Source: Flavobacterium sp. HSC-32F16 (GTDB lineage Bacteria; Bacteroidota; Bacteroidia; Flavobacteriales; Flavobacteriaceae). From it: a stretch of DNA of 64,000 nucleotides. The translations under genes were made by a program, and so were the position numbers. Below the pieces are notes generated by a model. The model was not told the DNA's origin and did no database searches. It saw only the letters and a program-made list of their open reading frames with translations. The stretch spans positions 186,001 to 250,000 of the forward strand of contig NZ_JALKAC010000004.1 of assembly GCF_024171645.1 (NCBI RefSeq), written 5' to 3'. Numbering within the stretch: the stretch's first letter is position 1; every line of letters starts with the position of its first letter. Below are positions 26,610 to 35,121 of this stretch, one piece after another.

Positions 26610-27380
26610 ATGGTTATTATAAACAAAAGACAAGAGGAAATACTTAAAGAGCTGGATAAAAAAGGACATGTGAATGTGGCTGAATTATGTGAAATCCTGA
26701 ATGTTTCAACTGTAACTATAAGGAAAGACTTAACCTTTTTAGAAAGTGAAAACTTACTGCATCGTACTCATGGAGGCGCAAGTAAACAGCCTATTTATGC
26801 TTTTGAAAGAGATTTAAGTGATAAAGAAGGACTGCAGGTTGAGCAAAAAAAGGAGATAGCGAAAGAGGCTTTAAAGTATATTAATAATTTTGATTACATA
26901 ATATTAGGTTCTGGATCTAATATTCAATACTTAGCACAAATTATTTCTGGGTTTCAGAAATTAACTGTTCTTACACCTTCGTTAAAAGTTTCTTTAGAAT
27001 TAAGTAAGGAAACCAATGTAGATACAATACAGCTGGGAGGCGATGTTCGCAAAAGTTCAAATTCGGTTATAGGGCCAATTTCAGAGTCGATATTGAATCA
27101 GTTTTCTTGTAATAAACTGTTTTTAGGTGCTGATGGTCTTCATTTGGATTTCGGGTTAAGCACTTCGAATGCTTTGGAAGCGCATTTAAATCAAGTGATG
27201 ATTTCGGTTTCGGAAAAAGTGATTGTTCTTGTAGACTCTACAAAAATGAATGTTAGGGGCTTTGGTAAAATATGTAATTTGGATAAGATTGATGTTTTGA
27301 TTACAGATGATGGTATCGATACTGAAACTAAAACGAAACTGGAAGAAATAGGAATAGAGGTTATAATTGCATCAAAATAG
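26610..27380 (+). CDS. glpR: DeoR/GlpR-family repressor of the glycerol operon
   Basis: 256 residues. The N-terminal DeoR winged helix is clear: RQEEILKELDKKGHVNVAEL, STVTIRKDLTFLESENLLHR, THGGAS. The C-terminal DeoRC phosphosugar sensor contains ILGSGSNIQYLA, GGDVRKSSNSVIGP and LFLGADGLHLDFGLST. It is divergently placed against glpD with 154 bp between, the usual design for a glycerol-3-phosphate-responsive repressor. Confidence 0.9.
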   Translation: MVIINKRQEEILKELDKKGHVNVAELCEILNVSTVTIRKDLTFLESENLLHRTHGGASKQPIYAFERDLSDKEGLQVEQKKEIAKEALKYINNFDYIILGSGSNIQYLAQIISGFQKLTVLTPSLKVSLELSKETNVDTIQLGGDVRKSSNSVIGPISESILNQFSCNKLFLGADGLHLDFGLSTSNALEAHLNQVMISVSEKVIVLVDSTKMNVRGFGKICNLDKIDVLITDDGIDTETKTKLEEIGIEVIIASK

Positions 27381-27395
27381 TGGTGTGTTGTAAAT

Positions 27396-27411
27396 CGAAA
27401 CAAAATGAAAC
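27396..27411. promoter_or_regulatory. Second GAAAC direct-repeat site after glpR
   Basis: CGAAACAAAATGAAAC differs at one base from the glpD promoter site (CGAAACAAAACGAAAC). It lies 15 bp after the glpR stop. No promoter is obvious here; it may be a remote operator or chance. Confidence 0.45.
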
Positions 27412-27448
27412 CTGAGAAGTTTTGAAATTAGCATTTGTTTGTTTGCTC

Positions 27449-27564
27449 GCGTGAGGGATAGGAGCTGACTGCCGAAGCAGTGTGGATAGCCCGACAGCAT
27501 CCTGATAAAAGGGCGAATGAGCATAAAGTGAATTAGCCCTTTTATCTGGATGGTGGCACGCCCA
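27449..27564 (+). ncRNA. Structured intergenic repeat (GCGTGAGGGATAG...CACGCCCA type)
   Basis: A roughly 115-base element with closing stem GCGTG (27449-27453) / CACGC (27557-27561), conserved single-strand-looking GAGGGATAG and GGATAGCCCGAC, and a long hairpin CATCC-t-GATAAAAGGGC (27498-27514) with its partner ending GGATG at 27552. A partial relative at 35749-35793 changes the closing stem to GCGTT/AACGC, a compensatory change. This element type recurs in Flavobacterium intergenic DNA. It could be a known family such as Flavo-1; I cannot confirm. Direction is uncertain. Confidence 0.6.
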
Positions 27565-27647
27565 GATTGTTATATGCTGTATTTTGTTTTAAATCTCATA
27601 TCGGTTTTAGTTAGACAGCTTGAAACTTTAAAACCTGATAAAAAAAA

Positions 27648-28127
27648 TTAATGAGGCAGTTTATCTTTTATTAATCCATAAAACCAGGTTCCGGCAATGG
27701 CACTTAATAAAGTAACTACGATAACAGTGGCTCCAGTTCCAATTTGAGCGAATAGAGGCCCAGGACAAGCGCCGGTAATTGCCCATCCAAAACCAAATAG
27801 CAAGCCACCGTAAATTTGGCCTTTGTTGAAAGTTTTTGGCTGAATTTCGATTTTTTCGCCCTGAAGTGTTTTAATGTTGAATTTTTTAATGATAAAAACA
27901 GATATTACACCAACTGCAACTGCACTTCCAATTACGCCATACATAAAGAAAGACTGGAGGTGAAACATTTCCTGAATACGAAACCAGCTGATGATTTCGG
28001 CTTTTACGAATACAATCCCGAAAAGAATTCCAATAATTAAATATTTAAGGTTTGCGAATGCTGTTTCTTTCTTATGACTTGCGTTGATTCCTTCGCTGTC
28101 GGTATTTTTATTTTCTAAATTACTCAT
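27648..28127 (-). CDS. YeeE/YedE-type transporter half (DUF6691)
   Basis: 159 residues, about four membrane helices. GWAITGACPGPLFAQIG carries the Cys-containing motif of YeeE/YedE proteins, which import sulfur compounds such as thiosulfate. This smaller half normally pairs with the protein encoded just upstream (12 bp gap). The N-terminal 25 residues are hydrophilic and cytoplasmic. Together with the MBL-rhodanese gene it forms a sulfur-handling operon. Confidence 0.88.
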   Translation of the reverse strand: MSNLENKNTDSEGINASHKKETAFANLKYLIIGILFGIVFVKAEIISWFRIQEMFHLQSFFMYGVIGSAVAVGVISVFIIKKFNIKTLQGEKIEIQPKTFNKGQIYGGLLFGFGWAITGACPGPLFAQIGTGATVIVVTLLSAIAGTWFYGLIKDKLPH

Positions 28128-28139
28128 GTTTGGGAATTT

Positions 28140-28709
28140 TTAAAGTGAAAGAATATATGGTAAAATCAAAAGTGACATTACAAAACCGCCAATCATGAAA
28201 CAGATTGTAGCTATCACTGAAGGCCATTGTAAATTTGAAATCCCCATAATGGCGTGTCCGCTGGTACATCCGCCGGCATAACGAGTTCCAAAACCAACTA
28301 AAAATCCGCCCACGACAATCATAATGAATCCGCGTAGCGTTAATAAGCTTTCCCATGAAAATAACTGAGCGGGAACTAATCCAGAATGATCTGTAATTCC
28401 GTATTCTGCTAATTGCGCTGAAAGTTCTGGCGTAATTTGTACCGGATTAGGATTAGACAGGAAATAAGAGGCAATAACACCGCCAAGAAATATTCCGAAA
28501 ACAAAGAATAAATTCCAACTTTCTTTTTTCCAGTCGTATTTAAAAAACGAAATATTTGCTGGAATACAAGCCGCGCAAATATGACGAAGGGAAGAACTAA
28601 TCCCGAAAGATTTATTTCCGATGATTAATAAAACGGGAACAGTTAATCCAATTAACGGGCCCGAAACATACCAAGGCCAAGGTTCTTTTAAAATTTCTAT
28701 TATGTTCAT
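28140..28709 (-). CDS. YeeE/YedE-family sulfur-compound transporter
   Basis: 189 residues, with about five membrane helices. Two Cys motifs are visible: [16 protein letters not shown] (about 39-54) and [19 protein letters not shown] (about 140-159), the latter the hallmark GGCTSGH of the family, in which Cys residues relay thiosulfate through the pore. It begins 170 bp after the MBL-rhodanese gene and ends 12 bp before its smaller partner. Confidence 0.9.
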   Translation of the reverse strand: MNIIEILKEPWPWYVSGPLIGLTVPVLLIIGNKSFGISSSLRHICAACIPANISFFKYDWKKESWNLFFVFGIFLGGVIASYFLSNPNPVQITPELSAQLAEYGITDHSGLVPAQLFSWESLLTLRGFIMIVVGGFLVGFGTRYAGGCTSGHAIMGISNLQWPSVIATICFMIGGFVMSLLILPYILSL

Positions 28710-28879
28710 GTTTTACTTTAAAATTAAATGTTTTTTACCATATAAGGAATTATAAGCTTGCGTTTAAATTTTTTTATATAACTTAAGTAATTCAAGCAAA
28801 TATAAGCAGAGGACTTTAAATAATTTCCAAACTAAAAATGAACTTATATTACTTATACGGTAAAATGTATAATCAATGT

Positions 28880-30298
28880 TTATGCTTTTAAGACTTTGCT
28901 TTGGCAGACAAAATCTGATTTTGGAATTTCGGTTTTTGCAATAGCTCCAAAACCACCGTCAACTTCGCTGAAATTTCTAAAACCTCGTGCCTGTAAAATC
29001 GAAGCTGCAATCATACTGCGGTAACCGCCGGCACAATGCAGGAAAAAATGTTCATTTGGGTTTATGTCTTTTACCCAGTCATTTATATAAGCTAAAGGTT
29101 TGCTGTAAGCATCTTCGATATGTTCTGCTTCATATTCCGTTTCCTTACGAACATCAATAACTTTATCTTCTTTGATATTAAATTTTCCGGCAAATTCTTC
29201 TGCTGAAATTCTGTTTACGGTATCAATTTCAAAACCTGCTTTTTGCCAAGCTTCAAAACCACCTTCAAGATGTCCAATGATGGAGTCAAAACCTACACGG
29301 CTTAAACGCGTAACGGTTTCTTCTTCTAAGCCGGCTTCGGTTACTAATATAATAGGCTGTTTTACGTCTCCAATTAAAGTTCCAACCCACGGTGCAAAAT
29401 CGCCGTTGATTCCAATGTTAATGGACTGCGGAATAAATCCTTTTGCGAAATCACCGCTTTTACGTGTATCTAAGATCAAAGCTCCGGTTTCTTCGGCGAC
29501 AGCCTCAAATTCTTCTGCTTTAATAGACTTCATTCCGTTATGCAAAACTGTTTCGAAGCTTTCGTAGCCTTGTTTGTTCATGGCAACATTCATGCTGAAA
29601 TAGGCTGGAGGAGGCAATAAACCGTCAGTTACTTCTTTTATAAATTCTTCTTCAGACATATTGGCTCTCAAAGCATAATTTGTTGCTTTTTGATTTCCAA
29701 TAGTCGAAACTGTTTCTTTACTCATGTTTTTTCCGCAGGCACTTCCGGCGCCATGCGCTGGATAAACAATTACGTCATCGGCCAAAGTCATGATTTTATC
29801 TCTCAAAGAATGAAATAAAATTCCGGCTAATTGATCCTGAGTCATTCCAGAAGCTTTTTGTGCTAAATCCGGACGGCCTACATCGCCAATAAATAAAGTA
29901 TCTCCAGAAAAAATAGCGTGGTCTTTTCCGTTTTCATCAATAAGCAAAAAAGTAGTACTCTCCATGGTATGTCCCGGAGTATGCAAAACTTTAATGGTTG
30001 TTTTTCCAACTTTAAATTCCTGTCCGTCTTTTGCAGAAACACAGTCAAACTCGCAGGCAGCATTTGGTCCGTAAACGATTGGTGCTTTTGTTTCTTTGCT
30101 TAAATCTACGTGTCCGGAAACAAAATCAGCGTGAAAATGCGTTTCAAAAATGTATTTCAATGTAACGTTGTCGCGTTCTAAACGATCTAAATACGGTTGA
30201 ATTTCTCTAAGCGGATCAATAATTGCCGCTTCGCCGTTTGAAGTTATATAGTAGGCACCCTGCGCTAGGCATCCGGTGTAAATTTGTTCTATTTTCAT
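28880..30298 (-). CDS. Metallo-beta-lactamase / double rhodanese protein (persulfide dioxygenase-like)
   Basis: 472 residues from the ATG at 30298 (MKIEQIYTG). The N-terminal MBL domain has H54, H56, D58 in ETHFHADFV with H63 after; HTPGHTMES and SGDTLFIGDVGRPDL supply other metal ligands, as in ETHE1-type persulfide dioxygenases. Two rhodanese domains follow. The first lacks the Cys (ILVTEAGLEEE at the active loop) and looks inactive; the second has it in FFLHCAGGYRS. It probably oxidises glutathione or other low-molecular-weight persulfide and moves sulfane sulfur, with the YeeE pair next in line. Confidence 0.9.
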   Translation of the reverse strand: MKIEQIYTGCLAQGAYYITSNGEAAIIDPLREIQPYLDRLERDNVTLKYIFETHFHADFVSGHVDLSKETKAPIVYGPNAACEFDCVSAKDGQEFKVGKTTIKVLHTPGHTMESTTFLLIDENGKDHAIFSGDTLFIGDVGRPDLAQKASGMTQDQLAGILFHSLRDKIMTLADDVIVYPAHGAGSACGKNMSKETVSTIGNQKATNYALRANMSEEEFIKEVTDGLLPPPAYFSMNVAMNKQGYESFETVLHNGMKSIKAEEFEAVAEETGALILDTRKSGDFAKGFIPQSINIGINGDFAPWVGTLIGDVKQPIILVTEAGLEEETVTRLSRVGFDSIIGHLEGGFEAWQKAGFEIDTVNRISAEEFAGKFNIKEDKVIDVRKETEYEAEHIEDAYSKPLAYINDWVKDINPNEHFFLHCAGGYRSMIAASILQARGFRNFSEVDGGFGAIAKTEIPKSDFVCQSKVLKA

Positions 30299-30325
30299 GA
30301 TACGTGTTGTAAAAATAATGGGATA

Positions 30326-30339
30326 CAAAGGTAACTTTG
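30326..30339 (-). promoter_or_regulatory. Palindrome over the MBL-rhodanese promoter
   Basis: CAAAGGTAACTTTG is an inverted repeat (CAAAG-GTAA-CTTTG). Its left part, read on the minus strand, is TACCTTTG, a Bacteroidota -7 match 28 bp before the ATG. It may be an operator or just the promoter. Confidence 0.45.
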
Positions 30340-30499
30340 TTTTTTATTAAAATAGGTGACTAATGTTACAGAAATTTGGTTTTTGTGTAAAAAACAGATA
30401 TTGGGCATATAAAATGTTTAAGTTAATTTAATGGGCAGCAATAAAGTTAAACCCTGTATTTTCTATATTACGATTATCATTTTCTGTTTAAAAAAAAGA

Positions 30500-31537
30500 T
30501 TATTCTGTGATAACTTTTAAAAAATCAACAAACGAGTCAGCGTATTTTTCAAATTCCCATTCGCCTGCACCATGCATACTGGAGTAAACTGGTGCGTCAT
30601 TAATAGTAATGTCTGCAATATCTATACAAAAGGGATCGGCACCAGAATCTGCAATGACAATATAATTTGCAGGCCAGTCTTTAAAAACTTCCCCTGTAAT
30701 TCCATTTAATGAATATCCAGATTGGTTTTTTATTAAATCAGATGCACCATACAAGGTTAATCCCTGAAAAAAAGTATCGTTATCAATAAAAACATTTACA
30801 GGCGAGAAATTTTTTAAGAATAGAAGATAATTTTCTGGTAAAGTCCATTTTTTCTCTATTTCATTTATTTGGTTTTCGCTGGCAATAACAAGCCAATTTG
30901 AAGGGTTTGATAAATCCTGATCTTCTTCTCTTTCTTTTTCGAGAAAGGCATCTAGTTTTGAAACTGCTTTTTCAAGTTCAGTTTTTGGATTTTTTAAGCT
31001 CGGGTGAATCGCAGGTTTTTCATAACCAACACCTTCTTTAAAACCTTGTTTTTGCCAGTTTAATATTTCATCAATTCTAAAATTTTCAATTTTCCAATAA
31101 CCGGGATCTTTTGGTAAATCACGATCAAATGGTTGTTTACTGTAAACAGCAATACTTTTAATTGCTTTTGCACGGGTTTCTATTGATAAAGTTTCATCTA
31201 AAACTAGTTTAATCACAGAAGCATATGATTTTTTGCCCAATACTTTAATAAGCCCGTCTATTCCCCAATAGGTTAGTTCTGGTTTGGTAATCGTATATTG
31301 AAAGAAATCGGCATATTGTGTTTCATTTTCTTTTACCATTTCAAGAATGTCCGTGAGTAGAAAATTTCTCCAATGCAGCATACTTCCGGTTCTTGAATAC
31401 TCCATCAAAATCTCAATTGTTTTTTCTCTGTCGGTTTCAGAAAAGCTTTTTATTAGTTTATCTTTTGTTTTGTTGAATTTACTTCCATCCGTTTCTGTAA
31501 ATAAACTTTCTTCAAATTGTATAATTGTCTTTGCCAT
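30500..31537 (-). CDS. SMI1/KNR4 (SUKH) family protein with alpha-helical N-terminal domain
   Basis: 345 residues. The N-terminal 150 residues are HEAT-like helices (GSMLHWRNFLLTDILEMV; YWGIDGLIKVLGKKSYASVI). The C-terminal part has the SUKH pattern: ASENQINEIEKKWTLPENY and LLFLKNFSPVNVF, then IVIADSGADPFCIDI, where this family has GDGG/SGGDP-type. SUKH proteins are frequent immunity proteins against contact-dependent toxins, but many are housekeeping. No toxin gene is next to it, so immunity is unproven. Confidence 0.75.
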   Translation of the reverse strand: MAKTIIQFEESLFTETDGSKFNKTKDKLIKSFSETDREKTIEILMEYSRTGSMLHWRNFLLTDILEMVKENETQYADFFQYTITKPELTYWGIDGLIKVLGKKSYASVIKLVLDETLSIETRAKAIKSIAVYSKQPFDRDLPKDPGYWKIENFRIDEILNWQKQGFKEGVGYEKPAIHPSLKNPKTELEKAVSKLDAFLEKEREEDQDLSNPSNWLVIASENQINEIEKKWTLPENYLLFLKNFSPVNVFIDNDTFFQGLTLYGASDLIKNQSGYSLNGITGEVFKDWPANYIVIADSGADPFCIDIADITINDAPVYSSMHGAGEWEFEKYADSFVDFLKVITE

Positions 31538-31685
31538 TGTATTGTTTTTTCAAGCATTGATAAAATTAAAAGAAAATAAATAGGCAGAAGTTCTTTAAGT
31601 TGAATTTTAGCGAAAGTTTAATATGTCCAAAATAACACGTACTTAATTAACTTAAAAGAATAGAATGCTTTGTGGCTGTATTTTG

Positions 31686-31693
31686 TAAATTTG
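31686..31693 (+). promoter_or_regulatory. Probable -7 promoter element for the HD hydrolase
   Basis: TAAATTTG, 20 bp before the ATG at 31714, matches TAnnTTTG. The nearest TTTG is only 13 bp upstream, too close for the usual -33 spacing. Confidence 0.45.
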
Positions 31694-31713
31694 CAGTGTC
31701 TAAAATCAGTTAT

Positions 31714-32304
31714 ATGAACACAGAAGATTTATTGAATCAAATTGCTTTTATAAAAGAGATTGATAAATTAAAATATATTCAGAGAAAAACGAAGCTTTTT
31801 AACAGCGATCGATGTGAAAATGATGCTGAACACAGCTGGCATTTGGCTTTAATGGCGATTGTTTTAGCAGAACATTCAAATGAACCCATTGATGTTTTAA
31901 AAGTCGTAAAAATGGTTTTGATACACGATATTGTAGAAATCGATGCTGGAGACGTTTTTATTTACGATACAGTAAAAAGTCATGATAATACAGATGAAGA
32001 GCGTTTAGCTGCAAACAGAATTTTTGGTTTACTGCCTAAAAATCAAGCCGAAGATTTTATTGTCATTTGGGAAGAATTTGAGGCTGGAGAAACCAACGAA
32101 GCTAAATTTGCCAGATCGATGGACAGATTAGAACCTTTATTACAGAATACCTCTAATAATGGCGGTACCTGGAAAGAATTTGGAGTAAAATATGATAAAG
32201 TCTACGAAAAGAAAAGCATTATTAAAAATGGTTCAGAATCGATATGGAATTACGCCGAAGGTTTGATTAACGAAAGCGTTGAAAAAGGAATTCTAAAAAA
32301 ATAA
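31714..32304 (+). CDS. HD-domain hydrolase (HDDC2 / YfbR-like 5'-nucleotidase family)
   Basis: 196 residues from the ATG at 31714; the longer frame runs into the promoter. The metal site is visible: His40 in NDAEHSWHLALMA, His71-Asp72 in VLIHDIVEIDAGD, and a later Asp in ARSMDRLEPLL. This pattern is shared by YfbR and HDDC2 proteins, which remove phosphate from deoxynucleoside monophosphates. Monocistronic. Substrate inferred from family only. Confidence 0.87.
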   Translation: MNTEDLLNQIAFIKEIDKLKYIQRKTKLFNSDRCENDAEHSWHLALMAIVLAEHSNEPIDVLKVVKMVLIHDIVEIDAGDVFIYDTVKSHDNTDEERLAANRIFGLLPKNQAEDFIVIWEEFEAGETNEAKFARSMDRLEPLLQNTSNNGGTWKEFGVKYDKVYEKKSIIKNGSESIWNYAEGLINESVEKGILKK

Positions 32305-32687
32305 TCGAACATAACCACATAATAAAACATAGACTGCGGTTTTAACCGCAGGAAACGTATCATGATATGCATTGTGTTCCCGTGGTTTCAAACACGAGCT
32401 ATGTTTAAATGCGCAAATCTATACGCAATTTTGTCATTTCGACCTAAGGGAAGAACCTTCATAAGTAACTCCGTAACGAAAGTCAAATCTTTGTATAGCT
32501 TCTTGCGAAGGTTCTTCCCTTAGGTCGAAATGATAAACTGTACGTAACTCAAAAATGATAAGTGTGAAATTTACTTTTCAAATTGTTGAAAAGTTTAACA
32601 AATATAGGGCGATAAACTTTTTTTAAAGGAGGCTAATTCGGGTTCTAATGGTTAAATTTGTGGAACTTCATAAACAAATTACCACTT
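32305..32687. repeat. Palindrome-rich spacer before cydA
   Basis: 383 bp with no gene. Contents: perfect hairpin CTGCGGTTTTAACCGCAG (32334-32351), a related palindrome CGTGGTTTCAAACACG (32381-32396) followed by GCTATGTTTA as after the 16483 copy, and a 27-bp perfect inverted repeat (arms 32434-32460 and 32507-32533, beginning TCATTTCGACCTAAGGGAAG) around a 46-bp loop. The cydA promoter element follows at 32653. Confidence 0.8.
32653..32660 (+). promoter_or_regulatory. Probable -7 promoter element for cydAB
   Basis: TAAATTTG, 27 bp before the cydA ATG at 32688, fits TAnnTTTG. No -33 TTG at the usual distance. Confidence 0.5.
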
Positions 32688-34034
32688 ATGGAAGAAATGC
32701 TCTTTTATGACCGAATGCAATTCGCCTTCACCATTACTTTTCATTATCTTTTTCCGCAGCTTACAATGGGTCTTTCCCTCATCATTGTTTACTTCAAATG
32801 GAAATACTTAAAAACTAAAAACGAACAATACAATCACGCCACCCATTTTTGGATGAAAATCTTCGCCCTCAATTTTGCAATGGGCGTGGTAACCGGAATT
32901 CCGATGGAATTTCAGTTTGGAACCAACTGGGCAAAATTCTCTGAATTAACCGGAGGAATTATCGGCCAGACGCTTGCAATGGAAGGAATGTTTTCTTTCT
33001 TCCTCGAATCTTCTTTTCTGGGGTTATTTTTATTTGGAGAAAAACTCCTTGGGCATAAATGGCATTTTGTAACCGGATTATTAATCATGATTGGTTCCTG
33101 GGCCAGTGGTTATTTAATTATTGCTACACATTCCTGGATGCAGAATCCTGTTGGATATGAAATCCTCGAAAACGGAAAATTTGTGCTGACTAATTTTCAG
33201 GCTTTATTCCTTAATCCTTGGCTTTGGCCTTCTTATTTACACAATCAGGCCGCTTCTTTAGTAACAAGTTCGTTTGTTGTAGCAGGAATTGGTGCTTTTT
33301 ACATTTTGAGTCAGAAAAATGTTTCTTTTGGGAAATTGTTCCTAAAAACAGGAGTTATCTTCGGATTGATTTCGAGTGTTATTGTAGCGGTTCCTACAGG
33401 AGATTTACTGGCAAAAAATGTTGTAAAATATCAGCCTGTAACTTTTGCTGCAATGGAAGGGATTTTTCATACCGAGAAAAAAGGTTCTGAAATTGTTTTA
33501 ATAGGACAGCCCGATGTAAAAGATAAAAAACTCGATAATAAAATTGCCGTTCCTAATATTTTAAGTTTCCTGACTTACGGAAACTGGGAACAGGAAATCA
33601 AAGGTTTAGATCAGTTTGAAGAAGATCTGCATCCAACCAATATTTCAGGATTATATTATGCCTATCATATTATGGTTGGACTTGGAACGGTTTTTATTGG
33701 GCTGATGGTACTTTCGCTTTTCCAATTAATTAGAGGGAAATTATTTGAAACCAAATGGATCTTATGGTCTTTAATGTTTATGATGCCATTTCCGTACATA
33801 GCCAATACAACGGGCTGGTACACGGCCGAATTAGGAAGACAGCCGTGGCTGGTTTACAATTTAATGCGGACTGCAGCCGGCGCTTCGCCAACGGTTTCGT
33901 CAGGAAATACCTTGTTTACATTGCTTGGTTTTATTGGTTTATACCTTTTACTTGGAATGTTGTTTTTGCTTTTAATTGGAAAAATTATTAATAAAGGGCC
34001 TCATAATGTAGACCTTTCATCAGAAAAAATATAA
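32688..34034 (+). CDS. cydA: Cytochrome bd ubiquinol oxidase subunit I
   Basis: 449 codons from the ATG at 32688 (MEEMLFYDRMQF); a TTG at 32658 is inside the promoter. Axial heme ligand His19 lies in TFHYLFPQLTMG, the exact position seen in E. coli CydA. The quinol-binding region is short, as in CydA proteins without the long Q-loop insert. GWYTAELGRQPWLVYN near the end is the conserved signature of the C-terminal half. It is a high-affinity terminal oxidase for low oxygen. cydB follows after 2 bp. Confidence 0.95.
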   Translation: MEEMLFYDRMQFAFTITFHYLFPQLTMGLSLIIVYFKWKYLKTKNEQYNHATHFWMKIFALNFAMGVVTGIPMEFQFGTNWAKFSELTGGIIGQTLAMEGMFSFFLESSFLGLFLFGEKLLGHKWHFVTGLLIMIGSWASGYLIIATHSWMQNPVGYEILENGKFVLTNFQALFLNPWLWPSYLHNQAASLVTSSFVVAGIGAFYILSQKNVSFGKLFLKTGVIFGLISSVIVAVPTGDLLAKNVVKYQPVTFAAMEGIFHTEKKGSEIVLIGQPDVKDKKLDNKIAVPNILSFLTYGNWEQEIKGLDQFEEDLHPTNISGLYYAYHIMVGLGTVFIGLMVLSLFQLIRGKLFETKWILWSLMFMMPFPYIANTTGWYTAELGRQPWLVYNLMRTAAGASPTVSSGNTLFTLLGFIGLYLLLGMLFLLLIGKIINKGPHNVDLSSEKI

Positions 34035-34036
34035 AT

Positions 34037-35113
34037 ATGGAATTTTTTTGGTACGTAGTTTTAATGGGAATTCTGGCTGTTTATCTGGTTTTAGACGGCT
34101 ACGATTTTGGAGCAGGAATTATTCATTTATTTTTTGCTGATACAGAAAAAGATAAAAAAGCAATTACAAGCGCTATTGGTCCGTTTTGGGATGCCAATGA
34201 AGTTTGGCTTATTGCAGGCGGAGGCGTTTTATTTTTTGCTTTCCCTACTTTGTATGCTTCTTCTTTCAGCGGTTTTTACCTGCCTTTGATTATGATTTTG
34301 TGGCTTTTGATTTTCCGTGCTATCGGACTTGAAATGCGCGGGCAGATTCATAACGCAATGTGGGAATCGATTTGGGATAAAGCTTTTGGGATTGCGAGTT
34401 TACTTTTGGCACTTTTCTTTGGGATTGCTTTAGGAAATATTGTTCGCGGTGTCAATCTCGGAATGGTGCAAAATGGCGTTTCGACTCAGGAAGCACACTT
34501 TTTCTTTCTGCCTTTATGGAATCCTACTTTTAGTCCGCAGGCAGATGAATTGGGAATTATCGACTGGTTTACACTTTTCTTAGGAATTGTAAGTGTTGTC
34601 GCTTTAACAATTCACGGTGCGAACTGGATTATTTATAAAACAAATTCATCTTTGAATCCAAAGCTAAAAAAAGTGGTTTTTGCCTTAAATATCGTTTTAC
34701 TGGTTTTAGTTTGTATATCCTTGCAAATCTGGCATTTTATTGAGCCAAAACCGTTTCATAATTTTGTCGAAAATCCTATTTTGTGGTTTTTTCCGCTTTT
34801 AACTTTCGTTGGAATTGCCGGCTTATTTAAAGTGCGTTCCTTTAAAAAAGACGGACAAGGATTTATATTCTCGACTTTATTTTTAGTTGGAGGTTTTGCT
34901 TCAACAGCGGTTTCGATTTTTCCAAATGTTCTGCCATCAACGAATAAAGTAAATCCGTCGTTAACAATTTACAACACCGCCGCTCACGAATACGGATTAA
35001 ACGCCGGATTGAGCTGGTTTTTTATCGCTTTGTTTCTTGTAATTATTTACTTTATTATTCAATATCGCGTTTTTAGCGGTAAAATGGATGATATTGGGTA
35101 TGGGGAACATTGA
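34037..35113 (+). CDS. cydB: Cytochrome bd ubiquinol oxidase subunit II
   Basis: 358 residues, 8-9 membrane helices. The conserved N-terminal signature is present: YLVLDGYDFGAGI with the heme/proton-path Asp, then IGPFWDANEVWLIAGGG. It is the structural partner of CydA. No small CydX-like reading frame stands out after it, and no cydCD exporter is in the window. The hairpin at 35181-35200 with a T run probably ends the transcript. Confidence 0.95.
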   Translation: MEFFWYVVLMGILAVYLVLDGYDFGAGIIHLFFADTEKDKKAITSAIGPFWDANEVWLIAGGGVLFFAFPTLYASSFSGFYLPLIMILWLLIFRAIGLEMRGQIHNAMWESIWDKAFGIASLLLALFFGIALGNIVRGVNLGMVQNGVSTQEAHFFFLPLWNPTFSPQADELGIIDWFTLFLGIVSVVALTIHGANWIIYKTNSSLNPKLKKVVFALNIVLLVLVCISLQIWHFIEPKPFHNFVENPILWFFPLLTFVGIAGLFKVRSFKKDGQGFIFSTLFLVGGFASTAVSIFPNVLPSTNKVNPSLTIYNTAAHEYGLNAGLSWFFIALFLVIIYFIIQYRVFSGKMDDIGYGEH

Positions 35114-35121
35114 GTTTTGTT

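Noticed and set aside
30500..31537. SUKH protein as part of a toxin-immunity locus
   Set aside because: No polymorphic toxin, secretion marker or further immunity gene is adjacent.
32648..32710. Short reading frame (MVKFVELHKQITTYGRNALL) overlapping the start of cydA, with AAAGGAGG upstream
   Set aside because: The purine block is too far from its ATG, the -7 element TAAATTTG lies inside it, and nothing indicates that it is translated.
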